A stretch of 64,000 nucleotides of DNA from contig NC_088714.1 in the NCBI RefSeq assembly GCF_963576615.1, positions 39,160,572 to 39,224,571 on the forward strand, given 5' to 3'. Below, one piece after another: positions 39,072 through 64,000 of this stretch. The first letter of the stretch is position 1; every line of letters begins with the position of its first letter. The position numbers and the translations under genes are program-made. The DNA is from Watersipora subatra. Its lineage: Eukaryota > Bryozoa > Gymnolaemata > Cheilostomatida > Watersiporidae. The notes below the pieces were generated by a model, which worked only from the letters and a program-made list of their open reading frames with translations, had not been told where the DNA came from and did no database searches.

Positions 39072-39081
39072 TAAAGCAGAG
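39043..39081. repeat. Perfect hairpin inside copia reverse transcriptase
   Basis: Arms CTCTGCTTTAGTGTATAC (39043-39060) and GTATACACTAAAGCAGAG (39064-39081) are exact reverse complements around AGT. One arm is the native coding segment for YTLKQS; the other is an inverted copy beside it that breaks the frame. Confidence 0.95.
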
Positions 39082-39765
39082 GTGGGTGTATACTATACAT
39101 CCACCGTCCTTTGGTTTCTGCACGATCAGCCGGGAGTTATGTCACCTCCCATGTGTTGTTTGCTATAAGTGTATTGACTTCTTTGTCCATGGCTGCTTTC
39201 CATTGCTCGGCGTGTTTGCTATCTATGGCCTCTTTGTAAGTGTTCGATATGAGTGGGAAAGCCTTGTAACCGTGGTCTAGGCTGGTTGAGAGAAGGTAAT
39301 CTTTCTGGAGAGGTATTGGAAGTTTGCATTCTCTCTGTGGTCTGTCTGGGAGCGGCCGTTCTGCGGTTTACTCAGCTCGATTTGTAGTTTGCACATTGTC
39401 ATTGAATGTAGCTTTAGGAAAAGTATACGTTTCTTCTAGTATTTGATCTGGAGTGTAGTCAGGTTGGTTTGTTCAGTTGTCTATTGGGTGTACACTGATG
39501 TTTCGAGTAGTGATCACTCTGTTGTGGCTAGAATCAGTAACAAAATAACTATGGTTACGTTTGTTTATACTTAGATAAAAACTAGGGAACCCTCTGGCAT
39601 CTAATTGAGTTTGTGGTGTTCGTTGTAATATGTATATGCTGAGCCAAAGGTATCTATTTTGCTCATGTCAGGTTTGTGATTAGTGAAAAGTTCATATGCA
39701 GTTTGTTTGGTACGTCGTTGGAAACTACGGTTACGTAGGTTCATGGCGTGTCGGACAGCGTAACT

Positions 39766-40393
39766 CTAAAGTGATTTTGGAAGTTGTGAGTCAGATATTA
39801 GGCAACGCGACATTTCCAGCAAACTACGCCATGTATAGTTAGATTTACCGTTCTGATGAGGTGAGTATGGAGCCGTCAAACTGTACTTGATGTGGTTACT
39901 GGGCAGTATGTTCTGGAATTGTGTACTCGTGTATTCGCCTCCATTGTTGGAGTGTATTTGTTTCACCTTGCCAATTGGTGATACATCCGTCATAAACTGG
40001 GTCAGAGCGGAGTGAGCCTCGTTTTTTGAGCGTAAAAGGTAAACAAACAACATAATTGAATATTCGTCAATAAAGTTAATCAGGTTGAGATGTTGAATAT
40101 AACGGTTCAGCTATATCAGTATGAACCCGCTTGAGAGGTTTGGTAGCGTAGATTATGTTGTCGCCCACCGACTTTGGTTTGCCCGTAATTTTGTTTTCAT
40201 GACATATTGCATAAGGTTTAGAAGGATTGGTAGATTTTCTGATATTCATACCTTTAGTACAGGAAGGAAGTTGGATGATGTCGTCGTTGCCCATGTGTCC
40301 CAAGGTATGGTGCCATTCTTCTAGTATTTTAGCAGCATAGGCGAGTGTGGATATATTAGTTTTTAGAAAGTAGAGTTTTCCTCGTTTAGTCAT
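39766..40393 (-). pseudogene. Copia pre-integrase and integrase core
   Basis: 40076-40393 has the finger WHHTLGHMGNDDI, but with YAICHENK where CxxC is expected. 39766-40053 has KQIHSNNGGEYTSTQF and TAPYSPHQNGKSN; the second catalytic Asp is replaced by Asn (NNGGE). Both changes predict loss of integration. Confidence 0.86.
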
Positions 40394-40658
40394 GTTGAAA
40401 GCTGTGTCGTCTTATTTTATATGATATCTGTTGATTTAGTAAAAGTCGCTGGGGCACCTGCTTCAGCTGCGGCATGTACAGAAGAAAGGCTGACGGGAAA
40501 TTGGGTGCCAGTAAAGCATCGTGTAAGATAACGACCTGTCGCTGCCTTTTCGAGTTGATTATAGAGAACTCGGAATTTTTACGAGCTATAACTAGGTCAT
40601 TTCTTCGTCGGCTGTCAGCAACTTTGATATAGTGCTATCTTGGATTAAAGTTTTGGTC

Positions 40659-41664
40659 CTATGATACAAAGTGATCTGCCGAATTGATAATGTGGGTTGT
40701 TGAGCCCGTATCTACGAGCAATGCAGATGTGTTGGTGCGAGTAGTTTGGTCGTTTGTATGATGAGCTGTGACCACAAAATGGAAGTGTTGTGTCAATTTT
40801 TTGGGTGGCTGTGTAGGTGTAGACACAGGCACATGCGTAGTTGTTCTCTTGGCGTTATGATTATTTCGTTTCTTGCGATATACGGACTCTACGTGGCCAG
40901 TAAGTTTACAAAATTCACATTGTAGAGTTGATCTATCAGTAGGGCAGTCATATATTTTGTGTCTTTTTCCACATGCATAACACCTGGTGTTGTTATTTGT
41001 AGGACTAGATTGATTATAATGTATGGTATACTCTTTATTATTATTGTACCTAGTAGCCATAGCTGATTTAAACTCTAATTAAGTTTTAATCTTATCCAGT
41101 TGGGTGTGTACCACAACGAATGGTTTGTATGCTTCAGTGAAACCTTTAATGATCATCGCGATTACTAGATTGTCTCATATTTGTTCGCCTGATGTTTGTA
41201 GTCCACTGGTGGCGCTCTCTGCCCTGATCATGTAGCTGGTAATGTCTTCATTTTCCTAATGCTGCAGAATGGTGGGCTCCTCGTAGAGCGCCGGCATTCG
41301 GGCTTTTCAGTGCTGGCATATCGTTCTCTCAATACACCAAGCGCTGTCCTGCCGTCATTAGATGCGTCGGTCACACAATCAGTTGTAGGGATCACTCATT
41401 TAGCAACTGAAGTAGTTTAGCTTAAGATCTTCTATTTTTAGTAGCAAAGTTATCTCTGTCACCCTTGTTGTCAAGCTTTGGCTGGATAGCAGTGTAGACA
41501 TTTTCATCTTGTGTATACAGATAGTTTAGGAATCTTGTTTCCCATATAGGATAGTTTTTCGGAATGCCATCGAAATACAGTCTGTTTTTTGCCCGACTGG
41601 GCCCATAACCTGTTGAGTTAAAGCTCGATGCCATGGATTTAATAGTGTGAGCTTTGATTGACAT
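40659..41664 (-). pseudogene. Copia gag, zinc knuckle and protease
   Basis: 41422-41664 carries a copia Gag segment (LYFDGIPKNYPIWETRFLNY). 40659-41060 has C-x2-C knuckles (CYACGKRHKIYDC, CEFCKLTGHVESV) and the aspartic protease motif LLVDTGSTTHIIN. The stretch between (41061-41421) is interrupted by stops. Confidence 0.85.
41597..41610 (-). promoter_or_regulatory. Copia primer-binding site, initiator-tRNA anticodon type
   Basis: Immediately next to the 5' LTR the plus strand reads CTGGGCCCATAACC, identical to the anticodon stem-loop of eukaryotic initiator methionine tRNA (anticodon CAU). The element strand (GGTTATGGGCCCAG) would pair with it. Known copia and Ty5 elements prime from a cut half-tRNA at this position. 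Confidence 0.88.
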
Positions 41665-41835
41665 GTATTGCCATCATAATTTAAACAGGATGAGAGGAAT
41701 GTACAGAGGATTGTGGGATAAAAATAGACAACATAAAATGATCATATTTAGGAGTTGTTCTCTCTTGTTTATAGTGGAGGCAATTACTTAACATAACATT
41801 ATGGCATAAGTAATGAAATAGGGGTTTGATTGTTA
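41611..41835 (-). repeat. Copia 5' LTR, outer end eroded
   Basis: Homologous to 37415-37642, with perhaps 10-15% difference by eye. The last bases next to the flank (TTGATTGTTAGGTGAATG) lack the expected TTTAACA end. Confidence 0.86.
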
Positions 41836-42185
41836 GGTGAATGCTCGGTGCAGTAATATTAAAAAACAGTTTATAAACTGTGGCAGGTAATGTAGTTGTC
41901 TGCTACTTGCCATTAGCCTGACACAATGCCAATGGCTAATTTGAGTATGTTAATATTGCTAAACTTACTAACAAGAGCCGTGAGAGCAAGCTTTGTTGAC
42001 ATTACCTGTAACGCGAAGAGCTATGCGTATTTTAACCTAGATAACGACTCCAATCGTCCAATGAATCAATTACTTCTCGCATAGGTCAATGGGTTAGTTA
42101 ATTGCTTGGTGAACGGGAGTTTCTGAGATCATAGCTTTTGGGATGCGGATTCTTCATTGCTAGATACTAATCGCTATGGACAGAC
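41836..42185 (+). mobile_element. SINE subfamily 1 copy, disrupted at its start by copia
   Basis: GTGAATGCTCGGTGCAGTAA, TAGTTGTCTGCTACTTGCCA and TGCCAATGGCTAATTTGAGT match the copy at 45030. The tRNA-like part (GCATAGGTCAATGGGTTAGT, then TTTCTGAGATCA) and tail (TTCATTGCTAGATACTAATC) follow. The tail enters the 33-bp array. Confidence 0.83.
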
Positions 42186-42655
42186 TGGATCACAGACACA
42201 TAAACACTGATGTTTATATATACAGATGACACATAAACACTGAGGTTTGTATATACAGATGACATACAAACACTGAGGTTTATATATACAGATGACACAT
42301 AAACACTGAGGTTTATATATACAGATGACACATAAACACTGAGGTTTATATATACAGATGACATATAAACACTGAGGTTTATATATACAGATGACATATA
42401 AACACTGAGGTTTATATATAGATATGAAACATAAACACTGAGGTTTATATATAGAGATGACACATAAACACTGAAGTTCATATATACAGATGACACATAA
42501 ACACTGAGGTTTATATATACAGATGACACATAAACACTGAGGTTCATATATACAGATGACACATAAACACTGAGGTTTATATATACAGATGACACATAAA
42601 CACTGAGGTTTATATATACAGATGACACATAAACACTGAGGTTTATATATAGAGA
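42182..42655. repeat. 33-bp minisatellite on a SINE tail
   Basis: About fourteen units of ACAGATGACACATAAACACT plus GAGGTTTATATAT. It starts at the SINE tail sequence GGACAGACTGGATCACAGAC. The 153-codon minus-strand open frame is a repeat artefact. Confidence 0.95.
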
Positions 42656-42659
42656 TGCA

Positions 42660-45030
42660 TAAATGCGCTATCTCGCCATGGTTTAATTTTATGCAATCTA
42701 ATTAAAATCCTATTTCGTTATTCTCATCTCATAGTGAGCACTTTTACTTAGGAGATGTTGTGTGGGTTGAGTATGCACTCCTTGTCAGCTAGTTTTACCT
42801 GCTGATAAAGAAAACTATGAAGTGTCAATTGTACTTCCTTTTTGTTTTTTCAACTTAAAATTAGCCATCAGCGATGTTGAGCAAGTTTTCAAAAGCTGCT
42901 ATCCAGACATAGCTCAACATTTGAGCTTACGCAGGAGATGCTTGAATACATCACACTAAACTCTTTCTGTAGAAGCTTTTGATTTGTGCTGCTTTATCAA
43001 CAACTCCTTCTGAAATAACTATTGAAAAGGTTTTTACGGCAACAGATGAAAATTTTTTCATTTTGTTGCAAACATTATATATATTATTATTATATTATAT
43101 ATATGCTACCAACCTATGGTTTAGTTGACATGCACCTTCTTTAGACATTGTTAATATATATATGTGCTGTGCAGTAATGACTTCCTATATGCTATGCGCT
43201 GCATCATTTGTTGATACCATATTAGTTTTCCTAGTGCTGAAAATTGCAAGTAATTCGGTAAATAAAACTAGCGATACAAACATAACACATGGTATGGCCC
43301 ACCAAAAACTTTTTCCATAGGATTCGTCCTTTAGCAACTAAACATTTTAATGTCAATGTTATATTAGCCTGAGAACTTCTTGTTCATGATGCCATTACAC
43401 TGACATGGATATGCTAGATATTAACATGACGGTATATATAGCCATACAATACGACATTAGTCTCGGGTCTCCTAGAAGGTATAGCCATAAATATAACTTT
43501 AAAAATCTACCTCGATAACTAAGTTGCGCATTGTGCTTTTACAGTTCTCCATGCAAACCCCACGCTGTTTCAACTTCTGTTCTCACCAGATAATGACTCA
43601 GTGAGTTGGTGAGGTGTTGAGCATCCTAGTAATGTGAAAAATTCAACTCATATCTGCCATAACTATACAAGTTATTAAACAATTTCAGTTTTTGATGGCC
43701 AAAGTAAAAGCTGCTGAAACCTTAATAAGTTTGCTTGTATGTTGAAGCGAAGCCTATATAGAGCTTGTAGTTTGGTAAAGAAAAATGTGGGCATAGATAG
43801 TTTTAATTCTCCGGAGTTTCTCCTTATGTTCCATAATTGAACACTCATGCTTGACGATCATGCTTGACGATCCTTCAACAGTCGAGATGGCTGTCCAGTC
43901 CAGCGTATGTAAGTTTTTACTTGGCCGGTGTTGATGAAGTACACGCGTTAGGCCAAAGATATTTGTAAGTTGTCTCACCATTAGTGGATGCGATTGGCAA
44001 TAGTAAGCAACTCCAATCAAACAGCCAACAAATCATTGACTCTGTAGGTGGTAAAAGTTGTCTACTAAGTAGCCTACTATCAATAGACGACCACATCTTC
44101 TGCTTCGCTAGTGCATGACATTGGTTAATAGCTTTGCAAAATACCATAGACATATGTATAACTATACTAACTGCATGATATAAGAAATGTTGCTAAGATG
44201 CTTGAGGCAGAAGGAATATAGATCAACGCATGAAACTATTAGTTTGCATAGATAAGAATCAATTCAACCTCCCAGAAGACCGCATTTCTATGAATCTAAA
44301 AGCTATAGCTTTTCAAGGTTTTAACATGTGAATACAGTATATGCGATGGTCATTGGAAATATCTCGGTAGACTTGCCGCGACTAACCACCAATGTAACAA
44401 GGTATGTTTGTACTTGCCAAGGATTATCCATATCTTAATAGAAGTACCTGTACAACTAGCTTCTGATACAATTGCTGAAGAAGTTGCACTGAAGCTGCTC
44501 TTATCGTAGCAACTGATGTTTTTCTACAAATTCCTTGCTATGTTATAAGTGTAGGTTAATAATTGGCTTGGCTGACACAGCGAGTGTTATGCAAACGAAA
44601 GATAAGACAATATTTGGTCAAATTTTACACAGCTAGGTAAAGCTGGTGTTTTGAAATTATTGGCTTAATAAAAGATTAGAGAATTCCAATTCATTCAAAT
44701 ATGCGTCAAAGCTGTACTTGTTTTAGACTCATTGAATTAATTGAATTAGAAAATTCTGAAAGCTCATCTGATAAACTTGTAATCGGGGCTACAGTTTGTT
44801 TGGATAATAAAAACAAAAATTTTAACAAAAGGTGGAGCAGAAGCACAATGGCTGATACAAACAAGAATAAGTCGTTAGTATAATATTAGCTACAGAGAGT
44901 GTTGGATAACAGAGCACACTCTCAGTATATAAAACCTTACATGCTGTTAGATGACCTGCTAACCTTAGATGAGGATAATTATAGTTATTATATACAATAA
45001 ATATATAATCATAGCTATGATATAATATAA
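42660..45030. other. Intergenic, no gene recognised
   Basis: 2.4 kb downstream of copia. Open frames at 43754-44153 (minus) and 44701-44883 (plus) show no family motif, no splice context I trust and no repeat homology in this window. Confidence 0.45.
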
Positions 45031-45430
45031 CTAGCGGAATGCCCGGCGTTGCGCAGTATTAAAAATCAGCTTATAAACAGAGACAGGTAATGTAGTTGCT
45101 TGCCGCTTGCCACCAGCCTGGCACATTGCCAATGGCTAATTTGAGTAAGCTAGTATTGCTAAACTTACTAATAAGAGCTGTGAGAGCAAGCATAAAATGA
45201 CTTTGCACCATAACGCAAAGCAGTATCCGTAATTTCACCCATATAGCGACATACATCACCCAATGAATCCGTCGATCTCGCGTAGCTCAATGGCTTAGCA
45301 TATCATCGAGGGAACGGGAGGTTCTGAGATCAAATCTTGTGAAATATGGATTCTTCATTCCAAGATTTTAATAACTATAGCTGGACAAACCGCATCACAC
45401 ACAAACTTTGAGAGATATATATATATATAC
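45030..45430 (+). mobile_element. SINE subfamily 1, near full length
   Basis: Starts CTAGCGGAATGCCCGGCGTT. It has the 5' module (AATCAGCTTATAAACAGAGA, GCCTGGCACATTGCCAATGG), a middle ATATAGCGACATACATCACC, a tRNA-like unit with box A-like GTAGCTCAATGGCTTAGCAT and box B-like GGTTCTGAGATCAAATC, then TTCATTCCAAGATTTTAATA and a TA-rich tail. Confidence 0.85.
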
Positions 45431-45444
45431 ATAATTATAGCTAC

Positions 45445-45660
45445 TATATGTTATTGGTCTATCAAGTTGTAGTGATAAAGATTTAGCAATGAAAAATCAC
45501 CTTCATGCTGGATTTGAACTCACGACATGCAAATAGCAAGTTTGTAAACAAGTGCACGTAACCACAAGCTAAGCCATTCTTATCACAGCTATCACTCTTA
45601 CCATGTACTGTACATCCTTTTCGCGATTGCACACTTACCTTTTCACAATTGTACACTTAT
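45445..45660 (-). mobile_element. SINE subfamily 2 copy
   Basis: On the minus strand: TGGCTTAGCTTGTGGTTACG (box A), a middle ACTTGTTTACAAACTTGC, GAGTTCAAATCC (box B), then GTGATTTTTCATTGCTAAA. This is the most tRNA-like of the copies. Confidence 0.8.
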
Positions 45661-46720
45661 TATTATTTAATTAATAAAATGCACCCTCGGGTTACGATGC
45701 CTCTGTTATACGATTTTTTTGCCTTACAAATTGGAACAGAATGTTTTTTCCTAATCACCATGAGAGGGCAAAAATCTTTGTCGGTTTCCGTCATATGATA
45801 CCGACAAAAATTTTTATCAAAAAGTAAAAATCGACAGTCAGTGTACTGATTACGTTGAAATAATGAGGATGCCGATATGCTACTCGCCGAAATCCCTCTC
45901 AGAACGCCTGAAAGGGATATGATGCTCGCTCTCTATCTTAGTTCAGCGTTATTTATTATTAGTTATGGTGAAAACAAAACCGAACATACATAGTTGGGCG
46001 ATGAAAATTTTAGTCAGTGGTAATGTTGAAGTTTAGTAAAATACTTACTAAAATTTTGTTTTATGTACATGTTTAGTAAGCTAGATTTATTTTAGGCAAA
46101 CTCAAAATTTATGTTATATCTGTCTCAAAGGTAAGAACTCCCTACAGTACGTACTGCACACAGTGCATTGTAATGTTACGTTTTATTGCAAATCATAACC
46201 AAAAAATACACTAAAGTTACTGTAGGTAACTATAGTTACTAAGGCTAACACATTACTTTGTTACTAACTTTTAATAAGTACAGTACTTATACAACATTTT
46301 GATGATTTTTACCCGGTGGTGTTTGTATTAAATCATTATCATGGGTTTTTATACCATTCTACCGACATTGTTGCTTTATGATACCAGCACTGAACCGAAT
46401 TAAAATCATGTCATTGTATACTAAATCATATTTCATCGTAATCGTAGCAAAACAGACTTCATTTAGCCATTACTTGCTAATTATTTCACATTTACCTTTA
46501 ACCACCTTTACAGTTGCTTTTTTTCTCTCAACTTATTCGAGCTGCACAAAATACTTTTCTCTCCTGACATGCATTTTGAAAGTTAGAATGGTATCTGTTG
46601 TTATAAATTGAATGAAAATAAATTTCTGTGCAGACTTTTTATTACCAGAACATTAACCTAGTATAAATACAGTATATAATTATAGTTATTCTATAAACTA
46701 CAACAGCGTCAAGTTTTTCA
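45660..46720. other. Intergenic, nothing recognised
   Basis: Contains a CCCTCGGGTTACGATGCCTC block that looks like part of an interspersed repeat, but I could not pair it with a terminal repeat. Confidence 0.4.
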
Positions 46721-46723
46721 CTA

Positions 46724-46868
46724 ACTAGGTGAATGCCCGTCGTTGCACGGTAATAGAAAACTGTGTATAAACAGTGGCAAGTAATGTAGTTGCCATTGGC
46801 TAATTCGAGGAAGCTAGTATACTTATTATTAAACTTAGTAAAAAAAGCCATGAGAACAAGCTTAGGTC
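46724..46868 (+). mobile_element. SINE subfamily 1, 5' fragment
   Basis: ACTAGGTGAATGCCCGTCGT, ACAGTGGCAAGTAATGTAGT and CATTGGCTAATTCGAGGAAG match the 5' module. The tRNA-like half is absent. Confidence 0.78.
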
Positions 46869-46869
46869 A

Positions 46870-48247
46870 TATTGTATATAGAGTTTATTCACTATAACCG
46901 GACCCTGGGATACAAACAAACACTGCATATATATAGACAAAAGACCGGTTTTCATGTTATGAAAGGGAAAATTGCCGTAATAAAATAAATATGAACAGGG
47001 TTACTAAGAACAATATTAAGAAAAGTTAGCGATTTGCCCATAATTTACTTGCCATTTCTCAAAAAGTGATCAAATTTGTAGTTGCTTGTTTTCACAAGTT
47101 TCTCAATGAACCAGCCGGTCAGCATACAATGGCTCTAACATACTTACAATAGGAATGGTTGACTTGTGCTTTATCAATCAAGGTAATAAGTTTAAAGCAA
47201 AGGCTTGCGACAGAAAATCCAAAGCGGTCGATACTGGTGGGTTAGGTAAACTGGGCAGCATGGAGTGGTAAGTTGTCAGATGCATGGTGTCACAGAACCT
47301 AGTCTGCTTGATGGTTATGTTCACGCTTTTACGAATAAGAATGTCCTTTCAAAAGGTCTATGATATCAGCTGATATGACATCACCTGATATATTATGTTA
47401 TTTTATGCATGTCTGGCAACTTTTTTTATTATTATCATTAGATTAGGTTAGTGTTTGTGCATTAAGAAAGGAGATGTATTGTGTTGTTTTCATAATAGTA
47501 TATTATGATGGGAGTTAGCTCCATCCACTGCGCACTTATGCATTTATTGTACAATGGACTGCGGATTACAAGCCAGCGGCTCTCAGTTGCTCATTGAATA
47601 AACACGTAAGTTACCTAAAACATTTCACTCAATGTCATACGGATACCTACAACAAGCAATACACTAAACACACATATTGAATACCAATATCTATTAACAA
47701 CGCATGACGATGAATATAATAATACAGATTTATGTGATAAAAAGGCTAACAGCTTGCTACAGACCAAATAAACAAAATAATACAAGGGGGTAATCCTCGA
47801 AGCGGTATTGATTCACGTGTCTAGCTTTCGGCGAACGCAGACTGATGAACACACATGACCATAATAATCACAGAGCTGGCTTAAACAGTACTCAATATAA
47901 CTGACATCCGAGATTGCATCCAACACAATAATATGAACGAAGGTAGCGCCAGTGTCGGACTAGAGTTAAATATAATACCCTGTGAACCAGAAGACAACAA
48001 TTCCTAGTGTCACGGTTAGCCGCTGTTAACCGGTAATAGAGCATGACACTTGAGCGCACCTCACCACGACCAAGGTCATAGAAGGCCATAGAGGAATCTA
48101 AATGAATGCGTCATGTCAGGACTAGAGGAGATAGGAAGTCATGTCTATGAAACACTAGCGCACAAGGAAGCTGAGTGCAGAACACATTTGGGCTACAATG
48201 GCTCGCCTCCTTCATCCACGATGGGAAAGACAGAGAATATGTACAGC
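46870..48247 (-). other. Probable Gq alpha 3' UTR and downstream flank
   Basis: Lies directly 3' of the Gq alpha stop codon (48248-48250) on the minus strand. A possible polyadenylation signal AATAAA occurs on that strand at about 47543-47548. No other gene is recognised. Confidence 0.4.
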
Positions 48248-63691
<15,444 letters not shown>

Positions 63692-64000
63692 CTGCAAGTG
63701 AAAAGAAATGATTAACACTTAAGGTCTGTCAATGAATATACTGATGTCTAGCTGTCGCATTTATGTCATCTTTTCATAGATGGTACTTTTGGTGATACTG
63801 TGATGAACGTTTAACTGATTATAATTGGACAGACGATCCCTTGTGGTAGAGTCGAGCCTTTGGCCATAGTATCGGTTAACTTTTGTAAATAACTAGTACG
63901 TAAGACAGAATATAGCACAAAAGTCCCTAGAACTTAAATCTTCCAAGTCCTGTCTTGGCTCCCTTTGGACGATAAAATATGGCAATTGATAAATTAGTTT

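Larger units (their letters stand above)
37415..41835 (-). mobile_element. Ty1/copia LTR retrotransposon, full length but decayed
   Basis: LTRs at both ends (37415-37642, 41611-41835). A primer site sits next to the 5' LTR. Minus-strand coding blocks come in copia order: Gag, zinc knuckle, protease, integrase, reverse transcriptase, RNase H. Frameshifts, stops, and changes at catalytic or zinc-binding positions (HSNNGGE in integrase, YAICHENK in the HHCC finger) make it inactive. A purine-rich run (GAGGGAGTG) lies just before the 3' LTR. No clean target duplication is visible; the outer end of the 5' LTR is eroded and joins a SINE. Confidence 0.93.

Noticed and set aside
42167..42628. 153-codon minus-strand frame repeating SSVYINLSVYV
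   Set aside because: Produced by the 33-bp minisatellite on a SINE tail.
43754..44153. Two overlapping minus-strand frames of 78 and 88 codons
   Set aside because: No recognisable motif, no splice structure and no similarity to another part of the window; not enough to call a gene.

Overview
This is nuclear DNA from an intron-rich, AT-rich animal genome. Three conserved metazoan genes with spliced exons can be read, embedded in dense transposon and minisatellite sequence. A spiralian (possibly molluscan) invertebrate is my best guess from the repeat content and gene divergence, but nothing here proves the taxon.

The genes are: (1) 1439-10534, minus strand, the first eight coding exons of a BAZ1A/ACF1 orthologue (WAC module through the start of the DDT domain), running off the left edge; (2) 21888-33883, plus strand, a complete eight-exon BCKDHA gene (branched-chain 2-oxoacid dehydrogenase E1 alpha, 444 codons plus stop); (3) 48248-63691, minus strand, the last five coding exons of a Gq-class G protein alpha subunit, whose 5' exons lie beyond the right edge. 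All exon phases are mutually consistent and every junction is GT-AG. The three genes look functionally unrelated (chromatin remodelling, mitochondrial amino-acid catabolism, receptor signalling).

Between and inside them lie: a Tc1 element with an open D34E transposase (1-1185); a deleted Tigger/pogo element (2510-3645); two inverted MITEs (11905-12490); a PIF1-like helicase fragment (13436-13987); a decayed LINE (about 16565-17580); a pseudogene of an invertebrate multicopy gene with a CXC motif (18671-21220); a hAT element with a perfect 8-bp target duplication inside a BCKDHA intron (23403-26405); a decayed Ty1/copia element with LTRs and a primer site matching the initiator tRNA anticodon loop (37415-41835); a TIR element carrying small divergent open frames (49025-50779); nested TIR elements (53838-55210, 54381-55089); two more TA-flanked TIR elements (59000-59830, 60914-62557); and two tRNA-like SINE families.

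The most unusual features are the origins of the tandem repeats and the hairpins. Several minisatellites are in register with identifiable neighbours: splice junctions (BAZ1A exon 4 and 5 donors, the Gq acceptor), SINE 3' tails, and transposase codons. There are also several near-perfect inverted repeats with only 3-4 nt loops, one of which copies and inverts codons of the copia reverse transcriptase.
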